Of a stretch of 64,000 nt of DNA, positions 27,403 through 38,939 are shown one piece after another; position 1 is the stretch's first letter; every line of letters starts with the position of its first letter. A program made the position numbers and the translations under genes. Origin of the DNA: Bacteroidota bacterium (GTDB lineage: Bacteria > Bacteroidota > Bacteroidia > Chitinophagales > Chitinophagaceae). The stretch lies in assembly GCA_016868775.1 (NCBI GenBank), contig VGFT01000001.1, positions 434,001 to 498,000 on the forward strand. Direction: 5' to 3'. The notes under the pieces were generated by a model. The model saw only the letters and a program-made list of their open reading frames with translations, searched no databases and was not told the DNA's origin.

Positions 27403-28917
27403 ATGAAGAGAAAGAATCTTGCAACCAATCAATGGCTCGTTCTATTGTTATTCGTATCCTTTATGGGTACGACCTGTACCAAGGTTTCCGACCCACTCCA
27501 AGGCTGGGGGAACAAAGTAACGCTCACAACGGGAACCGCGGCCAACCCTATTACCAGTAATGTTCAGATAACCAACTCTACCATTTCCTGCAACGTAAGC
27601 GCATTGACGGGCAAAGAGCGGGGTGTTTGTTGGAGCGAAAACAGCAGCGCTGTTTCTGTAACCGGAAGCAAGGTTGCTTCCAACTCAGGAACCGGCACCT
27701 ACAACGCAACACTCACGAACCTGCTACCCGGCAAAACCTATTATTACTGCTCATACATTATTTTATCTGCTCCCTCTTCCGCGCTTTATGGTCCGATCTC
27801 CTCTTTTAGCGTACCGGCTTGTCCCACCCTCAACACCACCGCCGCCACTTCCATAACAACAAGCACGGCCACAACGGGGGGTAATATTATCAATTCGGGA
27901 GGCTCCACCGTATTGGCTCGTGGTGTAGTTTTTAGCAGCAGCACAACTACTCCTACACTGACTACGGGAACCAATGTTCCTGGCGGATCAGGAACGGGGT
28001 CTTTTACTTCTAATCTAACAGGCCTAACCGCTGGCGTAACTTATCATGTCCGCGCCTATGCCACCAATGCTGTTTGTACGTGGTATGGTGATACAAAATC
28101 ATTTACCACCACCCCAATTGTCTGCCCCACCATAACTACATCACCAACCACTTCGATTACAAACACCACAGCTACCTTAAACGGAAGCATTTCAGCCACT
28201 GGCGGTGCTACAATAATTGAACAAGGATTCGTGTATAGCAACACCAATAGTAACCCAACAGTGGGCGGTACGGGCTGCACCTTTGTCTCTCATACTCCGG
28301 TTGGTTTGGGAAACTACCCTAGAAGCATTACAGGGCTAACACCTTCATCTACCTATTATGTAAAAGCGTGCGCACGAAATACTTCGTCCTGGTGTTATGG
28401 AAACATGCTGCCATTCCAAACCCCCGGGGGAAGCACCGTTTCCGGCTCAAATACTACCTCGGTACCTGTTCCCGATAACAGTGCAACAGGGGCAAGCAGT
28501 TCAATAAACATTATCGTACCATCGGGTAGATCCATTTCTGCAATTAGTGTAACTTTTAATATGACACATTCCTATCCTAGCGATATGGCGTTTAACCTCA
28601 GAGCACCAAATGGGCAGATCTTAAACCTTTTTAATAGACACGGCGGTACTTCTGGGGGAAACTTTGTTAATACAACGATCAGCTCAACCGGTACTGCAAA
28701 TTTGTCTGCGGCAGTGGGACCATTTACCAATAATTATGCCCCGACAAGCACTGTTGGGGTTGGCCCAACTGGCGGCGTTTCAGCTGCAACAACGTATTCG
28801 GCCCTGTATTCCACCGGAACAGGAGGAGCTCAAACATGGACCCTATTAATGCGTGATTATGTTTCACTAGATATAGGGACATTAACCAGCTGGTCTATAA
28901 CGATTACACATAATTAA
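27403..28917 (+). CDS. Surface lipoprotein with Fn3-like repeats and C-terminal proprotein convertase P-domain-like region
   Basis: Lipobox-like MGTTCTK; three repeats (RGVCWSENSS.., RGVVFSSSTTTPT.., QGFVYSNTNSNPT..); NIIVPSGRSISAISVTFNMTHSYPSDMAFNLRAPNGQ P-domain. Confidence 0.78.
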   Translation: MKRKNLATNQWLVLLLFVSFMGTTCTKVSDPLQGWGNKVTLTTGTAANPITSNVQITNSTISCNVSALTGKERGVCWSENSSAVSVTGSKVASNSGTGTYNATLTNLLPGKTYYYCSYIILSAPSSALYGPISSFSVPACPTLNTTAATSITTSTATTGGNIINSGGSTVLARGVVFSSSTTTPTLTTGTNVPGGSGTGSFTSNLTGLTAGVTYHVRAYATNAVCTWYGDTKSFTTTPIVCPTITTSPTTSITNTTATLNGSISATGGATIIEQGFVYSNTNSNPTVGGTGCTFVSHTPVGLGNYPRSITGLTPSSTYYVKACARNTSSWCYGNMLPFQTPGGSTVSGSNTTSVPVPDNSATGASSSINIIVPSGRSISAISVTFNMTHSYPSDMAFNLRAPNGQILNLFNRHGGTSGGNFVNTTISSTGTANLSAAVGPFTNNYAPTSTVGVGPTGGVSAATTYSALYSTGTGGAQTWTLLMRDYVSLDIGTLTSWSITITHN

Positions 28918-28953
28918 ACACCAGCAATTCTTATTGTTTTTAAATAAAAGGTA

Positions 28954-31065
28954 TTAGCGCAACAATAAATACGCCACCCAGCTCATGATCCAGGCCAAGC
29001 CGGTCATGTAAACAAGCTGCACCATTGGCCATTTCCAGCTACGGGTTTCGCGACGCACCACCGCAAGGGTGCTCATGCATTGCATTGCCAGCGCATAAAA
29101 GATTAGCAGCGACACGCCGGTTGCCAATGTGAAAACAATGGAACCATCGGGTCGCGTAGCGCTCCTCATTTTGTCTTTAAGTACTCGGCTGTTCGGCTCG
29201 TCCTCCCCAACACTATACAACGTGGCCATCGTGCCCACAAACACCTCTCGCGCAGCAAACGAGGTGATCAACGCAATGCCGATCTTCCAATCAAACCCAA
29301 GCGGAGCGATCGCGGGCTCGATCGCATGACCCAACAGACCGGCGTAGGAAGATTCCAGCTTTTCGCTGTGATATTCTCGCTCAATTTGCTCGGCCGGTTT
29401 GACCGAAGCCGCTTTGGCGTCCAGGTAACGCTGCTCAACGGCTTGCATGTGGTTAGCGGGACCAAAAGAGGAAAGTCCCCACAACAATAAACTGATGATC
29501 ATGATCACTTTTCCGGCATCAAACAAAAATATCTTTGCTTTATTTAACATTACCGTTACCATATTTCCCCAGCGGGGCATACGATACTCGGGAAGCTCCA
29601 GAATAAAAAAGCTTTTTTCCTGAATGCGAATAAACCACTTGGCGATGTTGGCAACGATCAGGGCCATGACCACACCAAACACATACAACCCCATCATCAC
29701 CAATCCTTGCAGACTGAGCAAACCAAATAGATATTTTTCGGGGATCACCAATCCGGTTAGAATGGAATAAACCGGTAAGCGCGCCGAACAACTCATCAGC
29801 GGGGTGATGAGGATGGTGAGCAGCCGCTCTTTTCTATTCTCAATGTTGCGGGCGCTCATGATCGCGGGAACGGCGCAAGCAAAGCCACTGATCATGGGCA
29901 TCACACTTTTACCATTTAGCCCAACGCTTCGCATCAGACGGTCGGTCAAAAAACTGATTCGCGCCATGTAACCAGAGTCTTCTAAAAGTGTGATGATCCC
30001 AAACAAGATCATAATCTGGGGGACGAATACGAGTATTCCCCCAAGACCTGCCACCACGCCATTTATCAGCAGATCGCTCCAAGCATTTACAGGAAGGGTT
30101 TCTCCTAGCCATCCCGAGAAAAGACCAAACCATCCCTCAATCCAGTCCATCGGATATTTTGCCAACCAGAAGACGGCCTGGAACATCAAAAATAAAACCG
30201 TCAACAAGATCAGATTTCCCCAGCGGCGATGGAGAAATAAATTATCCAGTCGCTCCGTAATCATTTTCTTTTTCAGCGGATCGGGTTCTGATACGGCCAC
30301 TTGCATTATCTCCCGAATACGCGTATAGCGTTGCAAGATCTCTTCGGCTTGAGTTTTAGTGGCGTTAAATTTATTTTTTTCCACTACAGCCAACAAATCC
30401 TCTTGATGAGCCAGCGAAAGCGATTTGTGGTGGATCAAATAGTGAATGGCTTTGTAGTCTGCGATGTCAGGAAACAGCGCCTGCGTTTGTGCTACTGCCA
30501 CAAGCGCCAAGGAAGTTGCGGGAATGATCGGGCGAGCCGCGGTTTTTACGGGCTGTTTTGTCCAGAGCTGAATGGTTTTTTTAAGCTCGCTGATGCCTTT
30601 GTTTTTTCGGGGATTTACGGCTACGGCGGGTACCCCGAGTTCGCGCTCCAGCGCAGGGATGTCGATTTGGATGCCTTTTTTTCGAGCCAGGTCCATCATC
30701 GTCAGCGCGATCACCACCGGCACGTTCAGGTCAATCAGCTGGGAACAAAGCAGCAGGTTGCGTTTCAGGTTGCTGGCGTCGGCAACGGCGATTATCAAGT
30801 CGGGCTGAAATCCATCCTCCCCTCCGATAACAACCCGATAACTTACCCACTCATCCATTCTAGTTGGGTAAAGCGAGTAGGTGCCGGGCAGGTCAATTGC
30901 CTCAGCAGTCAGTTCGCCCAGCTGAAACTGTCCGGTGGTCTTATCCACCGTAACCCCGGGAAAGTTTCCGACCTGCTGGCTCATTCCTGTAAGACAGTTG
31001 AACAGCGAACTTTTTCCGCTATTCGGGTTGCCAACCAGGGCGATATGTAGGGGGGCGGAATTCAA
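28954..31065 (-). CDS. feoB: Ferrous iron transport protein B
   Basis: GNPNSGKSSLFNCLTG, VDKTTGQF, DLPGTYSL; GATE/TM region. Confidence 0.96.
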   Translation of the reverse strand: MNSAPLHIALVGNPNSGKSSLFNCLTGMSQQVGNFPGVTVDKTTGQFQLGELTAEAIDLPGTYSLYPTRMDEWVSYRVVIGGEDGFQPDLIIAVADASNLKRNLLLCSQLIDLNVPVVIALTMMDLARKKGIQIDIPALERELGVPAVAVNPRKNKGISELKKTIQLWTKQPVKTAARPIIPATSLALVAVAQTQALFPDIADYKAIHYLIHHKSLSLAHQEDLLAVVEKNKFNATKTQAEEILQRYTRIREIMQVAVSEPDPLKKKMITERLDNLFLHRRWGNLILLTVLFLMFQAVFWLAKYPMDWIEGWFGLFSGWLGETLPVNAWSDLLINGVVAGLGGILVFVPQIMILFGIITLLEDSGYMARISFLTDRLMRSVGLNGKSVMPMISGFACAVPAIMSARNIENRKERLLTILITPLMSCSARLPVYSILTGLVIPEKYLFGLLSLQGLVMMGLYVFGVVMALIVANIAKWFIRIQEKSFFILELPEYRMPRWGNMVTVMLNKAKIFLFDAGKVIMIISLLLWGLSSFGPANHMQAVEQRYLDAKAASVKPAEQIEREYHSEKLESSYAGLLGHAIEPAIAPLGFDWKIGIALITSFAAREVFVGTMATLYSVGEDEPNSRVLKDKMRSATRPDGSIVFTLATGVSLLIFYALAMQCMSTLAVVRRETRSWKWPMVQLVYMTGLAWIMSWVAYLLLR

Positions 31066-31132
31066 TTCGGCAAAAGTAGAACGGATTTGCGAACTCCCCG
31101 TATCAATTCCCGATTTTGAATCCGTTACCCTG

Positions 31133-31140
31133 TAACTTTG
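31133..31140 (+). promoter_or_regulatory. Bacteroidota -7 box (TAACTTTG) upstream of M28 peptidase
   Basis: Exact TAnnTTTG 18 bp before ATG, upstream TTTG at 31115. Confidence 0.5.
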
Positions 31141-31157
31141 CAGCCAATTCTATATCC

Positions 31158-32807
31158 ATGTACAAGCAATCCACCCTTTTTGTTTCCCTTTCTCTGCTTT
31201 TGCTCTCTTGTGTGCCCCAGGTAAAAAAAATGATGCGGGCCGATCAAGGCTTCCAAAATCGGTTTCAACAACATGTTTCCTACCTCGCCTCCGACTCATT
31301 GGAGGGAAGGCGCACCGGCACCCGGGGAGAGGTGTTGGCAAGCAAGTATATAACCGAACAGTTTCGCCGTGTCGGGTTGATGCCATTGGGGGTCGACGGA
31401 TTTGTGCAGCCCTTCGAGGTGAATGAGGGCAAAAAGCCGCAGCCCGACTCTTATCTGCTTTTTCAAGGAGATACCTTAAAAGCAGATAAGGATTATTTCT
31501 TTTTTCCCTGGAGCGCGAAAGCGGAGGTTAAAGACAAATCCCTTGCCGGGGTTCGGGAAGTGAACACGCTGTGGATCATCGACCTGAAAGAAGGAATCAG
31601 CGACAATGCGGGCAACCCACATTTTGATCTGGGTACCTATATATATGCACAAAGTAAAAAAGCCGCCACCGTCGGCGCTACTGCATTGTTGTTGTACAAT
31701 ACCCACCCTTCGGGAGATAAACTCTCTTTTCAACCCAAAGACCGAACCGAAACACTTTCTATTCCGGTTGCGTATCTGCGCAAAGAGTCGGCCGTTCAAA
31801 ACATCCAGGCTTCCAAGGGACCCATCTATGTGGAAGCTCACATTGCCTTCAAAGAGAATATCCGCCGCGGATATAATGTGATCGGATATCTGGATAATAA
31901 ATCCGAGAAAACCATCGTATTGGGCGCACACTATGATCATTTGGGATACGGAGAGGACAACAACTCTCGTCACACCGGCGCCCCCGATATACACAACGGG
32001 GCCGATGACAATGCCAGCGGCACCGCCATGCTGATCGAACTGGCCCGAGTTCTTAAAGGAAAATCCGCCCAAAAAAATAATTATCTCTTCATTGCCTTTT
32101 CCGGAGAGGAACTGGGTCTGTATGGCTCAAAATATTTTACGGAGAAACCTACAGTTGATCTGAAGTCGATCAATTACATGATCAATATGGATATGGTGGG
32201 AAGACTTCCCGATAGCAGCAAGACAATTACACTGGGCGGTTATGGCACCTCACCGACTTGGTCCAAGGTGATCGACCCCCAAAAAAACGAACTCTTGGGC
32301 ATCCGCATCGATTCCAGCGGCACCGGCCCGAGCGACCATTCCTCTTTTTACAGAAAAGATATTCCGGTGCTATTCTATTTTACCGGACTACATACAGATT
32401 ATCACAAACCTTCGGATGATGCCGATCGGATCAACTATTCTGGAATGGTCCGCATCCTTCGACACATCGAAAACACGATCGGAGGATTGAACGAAGAACC
32501 CAAGTTGGCCTTTTTAAAGACGCGGGAAGCACAAACCACTACGACGGCACGATTTAGTGTAACGATGGGTATCATGCCCGACTACACCTATTCCGGAAAA
32601 GGAGTACGCGCCGATGGGGTGGGTGAGGGCAAGCCGGCACAGAAAGCCGGACTCAAAGCGGGAGATGTGGTATTACAGATCGGAGAATACAGCATTAGCT
32701 CGATGGAGAGCTATATGCAGACCCTGGGGAAGTTCAAAAAGGGGGATACGGTAAAAGTTGTTTATCTGCGCGGCGATAAAACCGAAGAAGTCAACGTAAC
32801 TTTCTAG
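31158..32807 (+). CDS. M28 family zinc peptidase with C-terminal PDZ domain, lipoprotein
   Basis: LLLLSCVPQ lipobox; LGAHYDHLGYG, HNGADDNASGTA, FSGEELGLYGS; PDZ GKPAQKAGLKAGDVVLQIG. Confidence 0.93.
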   Translation: MYKQSTLFVSLSLLLLSCVPQVKKMMRADQGFQNRFQQHVSYLASDSLEGRRTGTRGEVLASKYITEQFRRVGLMPLGVDGFVQPFEVNEGKKPQPDSYLLFQGDTLKADKDYFFFPWSAKAEVKDKSLAGVREVNTLWIIDLKEGISDNAGNPHFDLGTYIYAQSKKAATVGATALLLYNTHPSGDKLSFQPKDRTETLSIPVAYLRKESAVQNIQASKGPIYVEAHIAFKENIRRGYNVIGYLDNKSEKTIVLGAHYDHLGYGEDNNSRHTGAPDIHNGADDNASGTAMLIELARVLKGKSAQKNNYLFIAFSGEELGLYGSKYFTEKPTVDLKSINYMINMDMVGRLPDSSKTITLGGYGTSPTWSKVIDPQKNELLGIRIDSSGTGPSDHSSFYRKDIPVLFYFTGLHTDYHKPSDDADRINYSGMVRILRHIENTIGGLNEEPKLAFLKTREAQTTTTARFSVTMGIMPDYTYSGKGVRADGVGEGKPAQKAGLKAGDVVLQIGEYSISSMESYMQTLGKFKKGDTVKVVYLRGDKTEEVNVTF

Positions 32808-32817
32808 AAACAACCTC

Positions 32818-33264
32818 ATGGCGGAAAGGGGACAAAAGCTCATTCTCGACACGGCGGCACTCAACGAGATGTTTTACGATGAGGCCTGTTTGTTGGGGAT
32901 CATGGCCCCCATTCGCGACTATCAATTTGTGTGGCACCTGAATGCACAAATGCAATTGGATTTTCGCATCAACGACCTGGAGATCGAACTGATCCGAAAG
33001 AAGCGCAAGTATTTTTTCAAGGTTTATGAATACCGCCGCCGCGATTCCATGCTCGAACACTATTTATACGTAAACCAATTTGATGGAGAATATCTCCTTC
33101 CTGAATTAAAGCACATGGACTATCTGTGGCTGATGAAGGGCGATGAGATCGATCCGGCCTGGCTCGACGAAACCCTGCAAGCCATCCGGGGCACCCATTC
33201 CGTTCAGATGGTTGTGAATCTCGCCATCGACCAAGTCAAACACCGCGAAAATCTTTTATTCTGA
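32818..33264 (+). CDS. IPExxxVDY family protein
   Basis: 148 aa; [15 protein letters not shown] and overall pattern of the Bacteroidota family. Confidence 0.7.
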   Translation: MAERGQKLILDTAALNEMFYDEACLLGIMAPIRDYQFVWHLNAQMQLDFRINDLEIELIRKKRKYFFKVYEYRRRDSMLEHYLYVNQFDGEYLLPELKHMDYLWLMKGDEIDPAWLDETLQAIRGTHSVQMVVNLAIDQVKHRENLLF

Positions 33265-33268
33265 TTGT

Positions 33269-33499
33269 ATGTGGACGGAAACCGATAACACGCTCTATCG
33301 AAAATTTCAATTCCGCGACTTCTCCGAAGCCTTTGCCTTCATGACCCGCGTGGCCATGCTGGCCGAGCAGCAGCAACACCACCCGCGCTGGAGCAATGTT
33401 TGGAATACCGTAGAAATTTGGCTCAATACGCACGATGCGGGTAATGTGATCACCGAAAAAGATCATGCATTGGCGAAGGCGATTGACGGGTTGGTTTGA
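33269..33499 (+). CDS. Pterin-4a-carbinolamine dehydratase
   Basis: [51 protein letters not shown]. Confidence 0.93.
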   Translation: MWTETDNTLYRKFQFRDFSEAFAFMTRVAMLAEQQQHHPRWSNVWNTVEIWLNTHDAGNVITEKDHALAKAIDGLV

Positions 33500-34570
33500 T
33501 TATTCTGCAGATAGTCCAATTACCATCCGCTTCTCGCCCAATTCTGTCAACCGACCGATAGGTAAAAGATGATCGGACAGCCCGAATGCTTTCAGCCTTT
33601 CTTCCAATTCCGATACAGCTGATTCTGCTACGGCAATCAGTAATCCGCCATTGGTTTGCGGGTCGGGCAGTAAGGTGAAGGCCTCGGCAACCGGCACACC
33701 TTTTTCAAACTTGACATCCGCTTGGTATCGACCCCAATTCCGTGTAGTCGAATCCGGAAAGATCCGCTGCTGAATATATCCCGATACACCGGGCAATAAT
33801 TTTAATCGGTCATACCAGATCTCTGCACCGCAACCGCTTCCATTCGTCAGCTCGCCTATATGACCCAGCAAGCCAAAGCCGGTTACATCCGTAAGCGCAT
33901 GCACGCTGGGCATCGTACCCAAATCTGCTCCGATCTTATTCAACGAACCCATTGTTTTTAAAAGCGCTTCGTCATGAGATGGATTTAGCAGACCTCTTTT
34001 TCTTGCCGTCGATAATATTCCGCTTCCCAGAGGTTTGGTTAGAAAAAGCAGGTCGTTGATTTTTCCGCCGTTGTTTTTTTTGATCTCATTTATGTTGATG
34101 CGTCCGTTGACCGATAATCCAAATATCGGATCGGTGGAATCAATGCTATGTCCGCCCGCCAACGGAATATTCGCTTCCCGGCAAACAGCGCGGGCGCCCT
34201 CAATTACTTCGGAAGCCAGTTCGGCAGGAAGTTTATTAACCGGCCACCCCAACATAGCCAGGGCCATCAAGGGTGTTCCGCCCATGGCATAAACATCGCT
34301 GATGGCATTGGCCGCAGCGATCCGTCCGTATTCAAACGGTTCATCTACTATGGGAGTAAAAAAATCGGTGGTAGAGATCAGGGCGGTTCCGTCGCCTAAG
34401 TCCAGCACGGCGGCATCGTCGAGCGATTCATTCCCTACCAACAACCCCGGGGAAAAATCGGTGTGAGTGCCGGGTTTTATGATCTGCTCTAACTGTTGAG
34501 GCGAGATCTTGCAGCTACAACCCGTATTGCGGGTAAAAGCCGTGAGTGGGGTCTGGGTTGGCTGGTCCAT
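33500..34570 (-). CDS. selD: Selenide, water dikinase (selenophosphate synthetase), Cys form
   Basis: NTGCSCKISP, AISTTDFFTPIVDEP, AANAISDVYAMGGTPLMALAMLGWP. Confidence 0.95.
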   Translation of the reverse strand: MDQPTQTPLTAFTRNTGCSCKISPQQLEQIIKPGTHTDFSPGLLVGNESLDDAAVLDLGDGTALISTTDFFTPIVDEPFEYGRIAAANAISDVYAMGGTPLMALAMLGWPVNKLPAELASEVIEGARAVCREANIPLAGGHSIDSTDPIFGLSVNGRININEIKKNNGGKINDLLFLTKPLGSGILSTARKRGLLNPSHDEALLKTMGSLNKIGADLGTMPSVHALTDVTGFGLLGHIGELTNGSGCGAEIWYDRLKLLPGVSGYIQQRIFPDSTTRNWGRYQADVKFEKGVPVAEAFTLLPDPQTNGGLLIAVAESAVSELEERLKAFGLSDHLLPIGRLTELGEKRMVIGLSAE

Positions 34571-34575
34571 AAGAC

Positions 34576-35604
34576 TTATCGGTTCAATAAAAAAGTGGTA
34601 TTCCATTCTTGTACATCGGTTGTTTCGATCAGGCGAATAAGATCGTCCGCATGCTCCCGGTTGTACAATGATTTATTATAGAGCTTGTCGTAATAACGCA
34701 GCAGGATCTCAAAGGCTTCAGCGATCTGTCCGTTTTCAATGAACCCGATCGCTTCGGTCGCATTTTTGTCCCCCAATTTTTTCCGGATTCGATCGGTTGC
34801 ACCAATAAGCTTTTGTTTGTCGAGCGACCCATACCCCTCGATAATATATTCTAATCTTTTTTCGAAGGGGATATTAAGAAAATATACAGGGGAGCGACGA
34901 AGCTGTTCCCACAGCACGTGGGGAATGTTCACCCGTCCGATACGCTGCGATTCATCTTCTACCCAAATGCGTTTGGGATTTTTTTGTTGGATGTGATGAA
35001 GCGCGCGCGCCAATTTATTTTCAAACTGTTCCTGGGTGGGCTGTGCGGGCTGACCAATGTTTCCGAAAGCGGATCCTTTGTGATGGGCTAGATTTTCCAA
35101 ATCCAATACCGCTTCTTCTTTTTTGGATAAAGCCACGAGTAGATCTGTTTTGCCCGATCCCGTATATCCGCCTACCAGTTGCAGCGGGTATTCTTTTTCA
35201 AACTGCGCGAGCGACCAGCGACGAAAACTTTTGTATCCGCCAATAAGCGTGTACACTTCAAACCCATAGAGATTCAACAACCAGGCCACGCCTCCGCTGC
35301 GCATCCCGCCGCGCCAGCAGTGCACCAATACTGTTTTGGATCCGTATGTTGAAGTGACCTGCTCGGTCGTTTCTACGAGCGAGCGCATTTTGGGACCAAA
35401 AAAATCCAACCCTACCTTGATCGCTTGCTCCCGGCTCTGTTGTTTATAGGTAGTGCCCACGACTTTTCTCTCTTCATCTGAGAAAAGGGGAAGGGAGAAT
35501 GCACCTGGGAGGTGTGCGTGAAGAAATTCACCCGGACTCCTCACATCCAACACAGGATGTTGGTCCGACAATTCGAGGAATTTTTCGATGTCGATCGGTC
35601 GCAC
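34576..35604 (-). CDS. mnmH: tRNA 2-selenouridine synthase
   Basis: Rhodanese VLVHCWRGGMRSGGVAWLL, Walker A GGYTGSGKTDLL, WVEDESQRIGRV. Confidence 0.95.
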   Translation of the reverse strand: MRPIDIEKFLELSDQHPVLDVRSPGEFLHAHLPGAFSLPLFSDEERKVVGTTYKQQSREQAIKVGLDFFGPKMRSLVETTEQVTSTYGSKTVLVHCWRGGMRSGGVAWLLNLYGFEVYTLIGGYKSFRRWSLAQFEKEYPLQLVGGYTGSGKTDLLVALSKKEEAVLDLENLAHHKGSAFGNIGQPAQPTQEQFENKLARALHHIQQKNPKRIWVEDESQRIGRVNIPHVLWEQLRRSPVYFLNIPFEKRLEYIIEGYGSLDKQKLIGATDRIRKKLGDKNATEAIGFIENGQIAEAFEILLRYYDKLYNKSLYNREHADDLIRLIETTDVQEWNTTFLLNR

Positions 35605-35608
35605 CGGT

Positions 35609-36979
<1,371 letters not shown>

Positions 36980-37216
36980 TTTTTCTTTTTTAGGATTCTT
37001 GATGTGTCGGTCGACACGGCTTTAAGAGAGAAGATTAATAAGAAATGATAAGGGTTGTGGGGGATTGTGCGGATCGAAAAGGAATGAACTGCCGTCTTTC
37101 AGCGGCGATCTAACATACTGGTAAGAGGGGGTTCAACATTATTCCGAAACCCTACTTGTGAATTGAAAAGATTGATGAAGGGAGGAAAGCCGGATAAATA
37201 GGTTGCTTTCTGAAGG

Positions 37217-37224
37217 CAAATATA
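37217..37224 (-). promoter_or_regulatory. Candidate Bacteroidota -7 box (TATATTTG on minus) far upstream of rho
   Basis: CAAATATA on plus strand, about 240 bp before the rho ATG. Confidence 0.4.
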
Positions 37225-37314
37225 AGGCGGGGCGCCCAACATAAAAAAAGTTCCGAACCGGCGGGACCAAAACAAAGCGTGATCAACTGATAAACAGGCG
37301 TTTATATAGTAAAA

Positions 37315-38814
37315 TCATTTGGTTGCAAAAATCTTAATGATACCATCGTTTTCGCTGCTAACCACCAGGAGGCTGCGACCGAGCTTATTATCCTTGGCCC
37401 CAATAAACAGGAGGCCTTCGGGCGCATCCCCGCAAGCCAGCAGTTTAAGATACACCGGTTGGCGGGGGTTACTCACATCATAAACGGCTACGGCATCTGA
37501 CCTCTCTAGTCCTACAAAAAGAGTTTTCTTCCCGCCAACCGTACCGAGTGCCACACCTTCGGGTTCCGACCCCTTATCATCGCTGCGGGCATCGTCGTAA
37601 GAAAACCAAAGGTTGCACTTGGTGTCCAGTTCATTTTTACTGTCAAAGACCAATGCGCCGGTTTGACCATTCCAAACACTGAAAGATCGGGAGTTGAGCG
37701 TGTAGAGGGAATCGTAGTCGCCATCAAAATCGATGTCTCCGGCCGTGCGCGTCACATTCAGTCTGCCGAGTTGAGCATCGGTACGCAGCAGGGCGGCGTT
37801 CGGAAATCGCGCGGGGTCGAGCGTCAAAGTGTTGACACGTCTCATTTCATTGAAGGCACTATACTCTCTGGCATCTCCTTCGTTGGCGGTAAAAAGGAAT
37901 GTTTCTCCTTCGTATTCCATGCTGGCGATACCGTCGGGCATAAAGTAGCCGCGGACGGGCCAGCTGGCGAATGCTATCCGCCCGTCACGATCGCTGAAAT
38001 CGGCCTCGTAACCGGGTTTACTAAAGTCGATCGAACCCAGCGGAAAAACAGACTCGATGGTCTTTGAGGCAATATCGATGCGGGCGATCGCATTGTTCTC
38101 TTGTAGTGTTACAAAGGCTTTTTTAGAATCTTCACTTATGGCAACATATTCCGGCTCGATGTCCTTTTCAAAATTTCCATTCGGCCCCGATATGCGCATA
38201 CCTCTGCTGACCAAGTTGTTTCGTTGACTCACAAAAGATTTGAAGTCCAAGGAAGAGACGAGAAATCCGTTTCGAACATCTATGATCGAAATCGTTCCTT
38301 CCGGGTCGATCTGATAATCATTCGACGGCTCTCCTTCGTTGGCTGTCAGAATCCAGTTCCCGTCGGGCGAGAAAGTTACCATGTCGGGTAGGGCACCCAC
38401 GGTCACCGCTTTGATTTCAAATAGTAGGCGGGTGTCGAAAATGACTACTTTTCCCGGGTCCTGTTTAACAGCTGCCTCGATCGCTACCGCCAGCCGTCCG
38501 CCTGAAACATCCAAGCTGTTGGCAAACCCTCCGTATGGCGCCATAGGGATCGAGCGGGTTAGCTTTGGATTGGTGGGGTCCTCCAAATCAATCACATCAA
38601 TTTTATTGACGATTCCATGGTTTACGGCGAATAAGCGTTTGGTTATCGGATCGTAGGCTGATATTTCGGCTGCTCCAGCATCTCCGATATCAATGCTCCC
38701 TACCTCTACGAAACTGTCTGCTTGTTCGCTGAGCGAAGGCGACAGATCCGTTTTTTTACAGCCAACTCCCAGAAAAACAAGGGAGAATAGACCAATAACA
38801 AGCGACTTGTTCAT
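37315..38814 (-). CDS. Choice-of-anchor I family lipoprotein (beta-propeller)
   Basis: Lipobox FLGVGCKK; LFAVNHGIVNKIDVIDLEDPTNP, PDMVTFSPDGNWILTANEGEPS, EPEYVAISEDSKKAFVTLQENNAIA. Confidence 0.85.
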   Translation of the reverse strand: MNKSLVIGLFSLVFLGVGCKKTDLSPSLSEQADSFVEVGSIDIGDAGAAEISAYDPITKRLFAVNHGIVNKIDVIDLEDPTNPKLTRSIPMAPYGGFANSLDVSGGRLAVAIEAAVKQDPGKVVIFDTRLLFEIKAVTVGALPDMVTFSPDGNWILTANEGEPSNDYQIDPEGTISIIDVRNGFLVSSLDFKSFVSQRNNLVSRGMRISGPNGNFEKDIEPEYVAISEDSKKAFVTLQENNAIARIDIASKTIESVFPLGSIDFSKPGYEADFSDRDGRIAFASWPVRGYFMPDGIASMEYEGETFLFTANEGDAREYSAFNEMRRVNTLTLDPARFPNAALLRTDAQLGRLNVTRTAGDIDFDGDYDSLYTLNSRSFSVWNGQTGALVFDSKNELDTKCNLWFSYDDARSDDKGSEPEGVALGTVGGKKTLFVGLERSDAVAVYDVSNPRQPVYLKLLACGDAPEGLLFIGAKDNKLGRSLLVVSSENDGIIKIFATK

Positions 38815-38939
38815 TAGGATAATTTTCGCGAAGGTGTTAATGAGTCTTTACCTTAATATGAACGGGCGGTTAACAAAATGTTACCGGCCGGCAGTTTCGA
38901 GGGCATAAAACCCTCTCCTTCAGTATCTTTACACCCGTT

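Noticed and set aside
30301-31050. 249-aa plus ORF antisense to feoB
   Set aside because: Lies over the G-domain coding region of feoB; low-complexity aromatic/Q-rich translation.
28954-31065. feoB distant from feoA as an unusual split Feo operon
   Set aside because: feoA and feoB separated and on opposite strands is not rare enough by itself to report as a finding.
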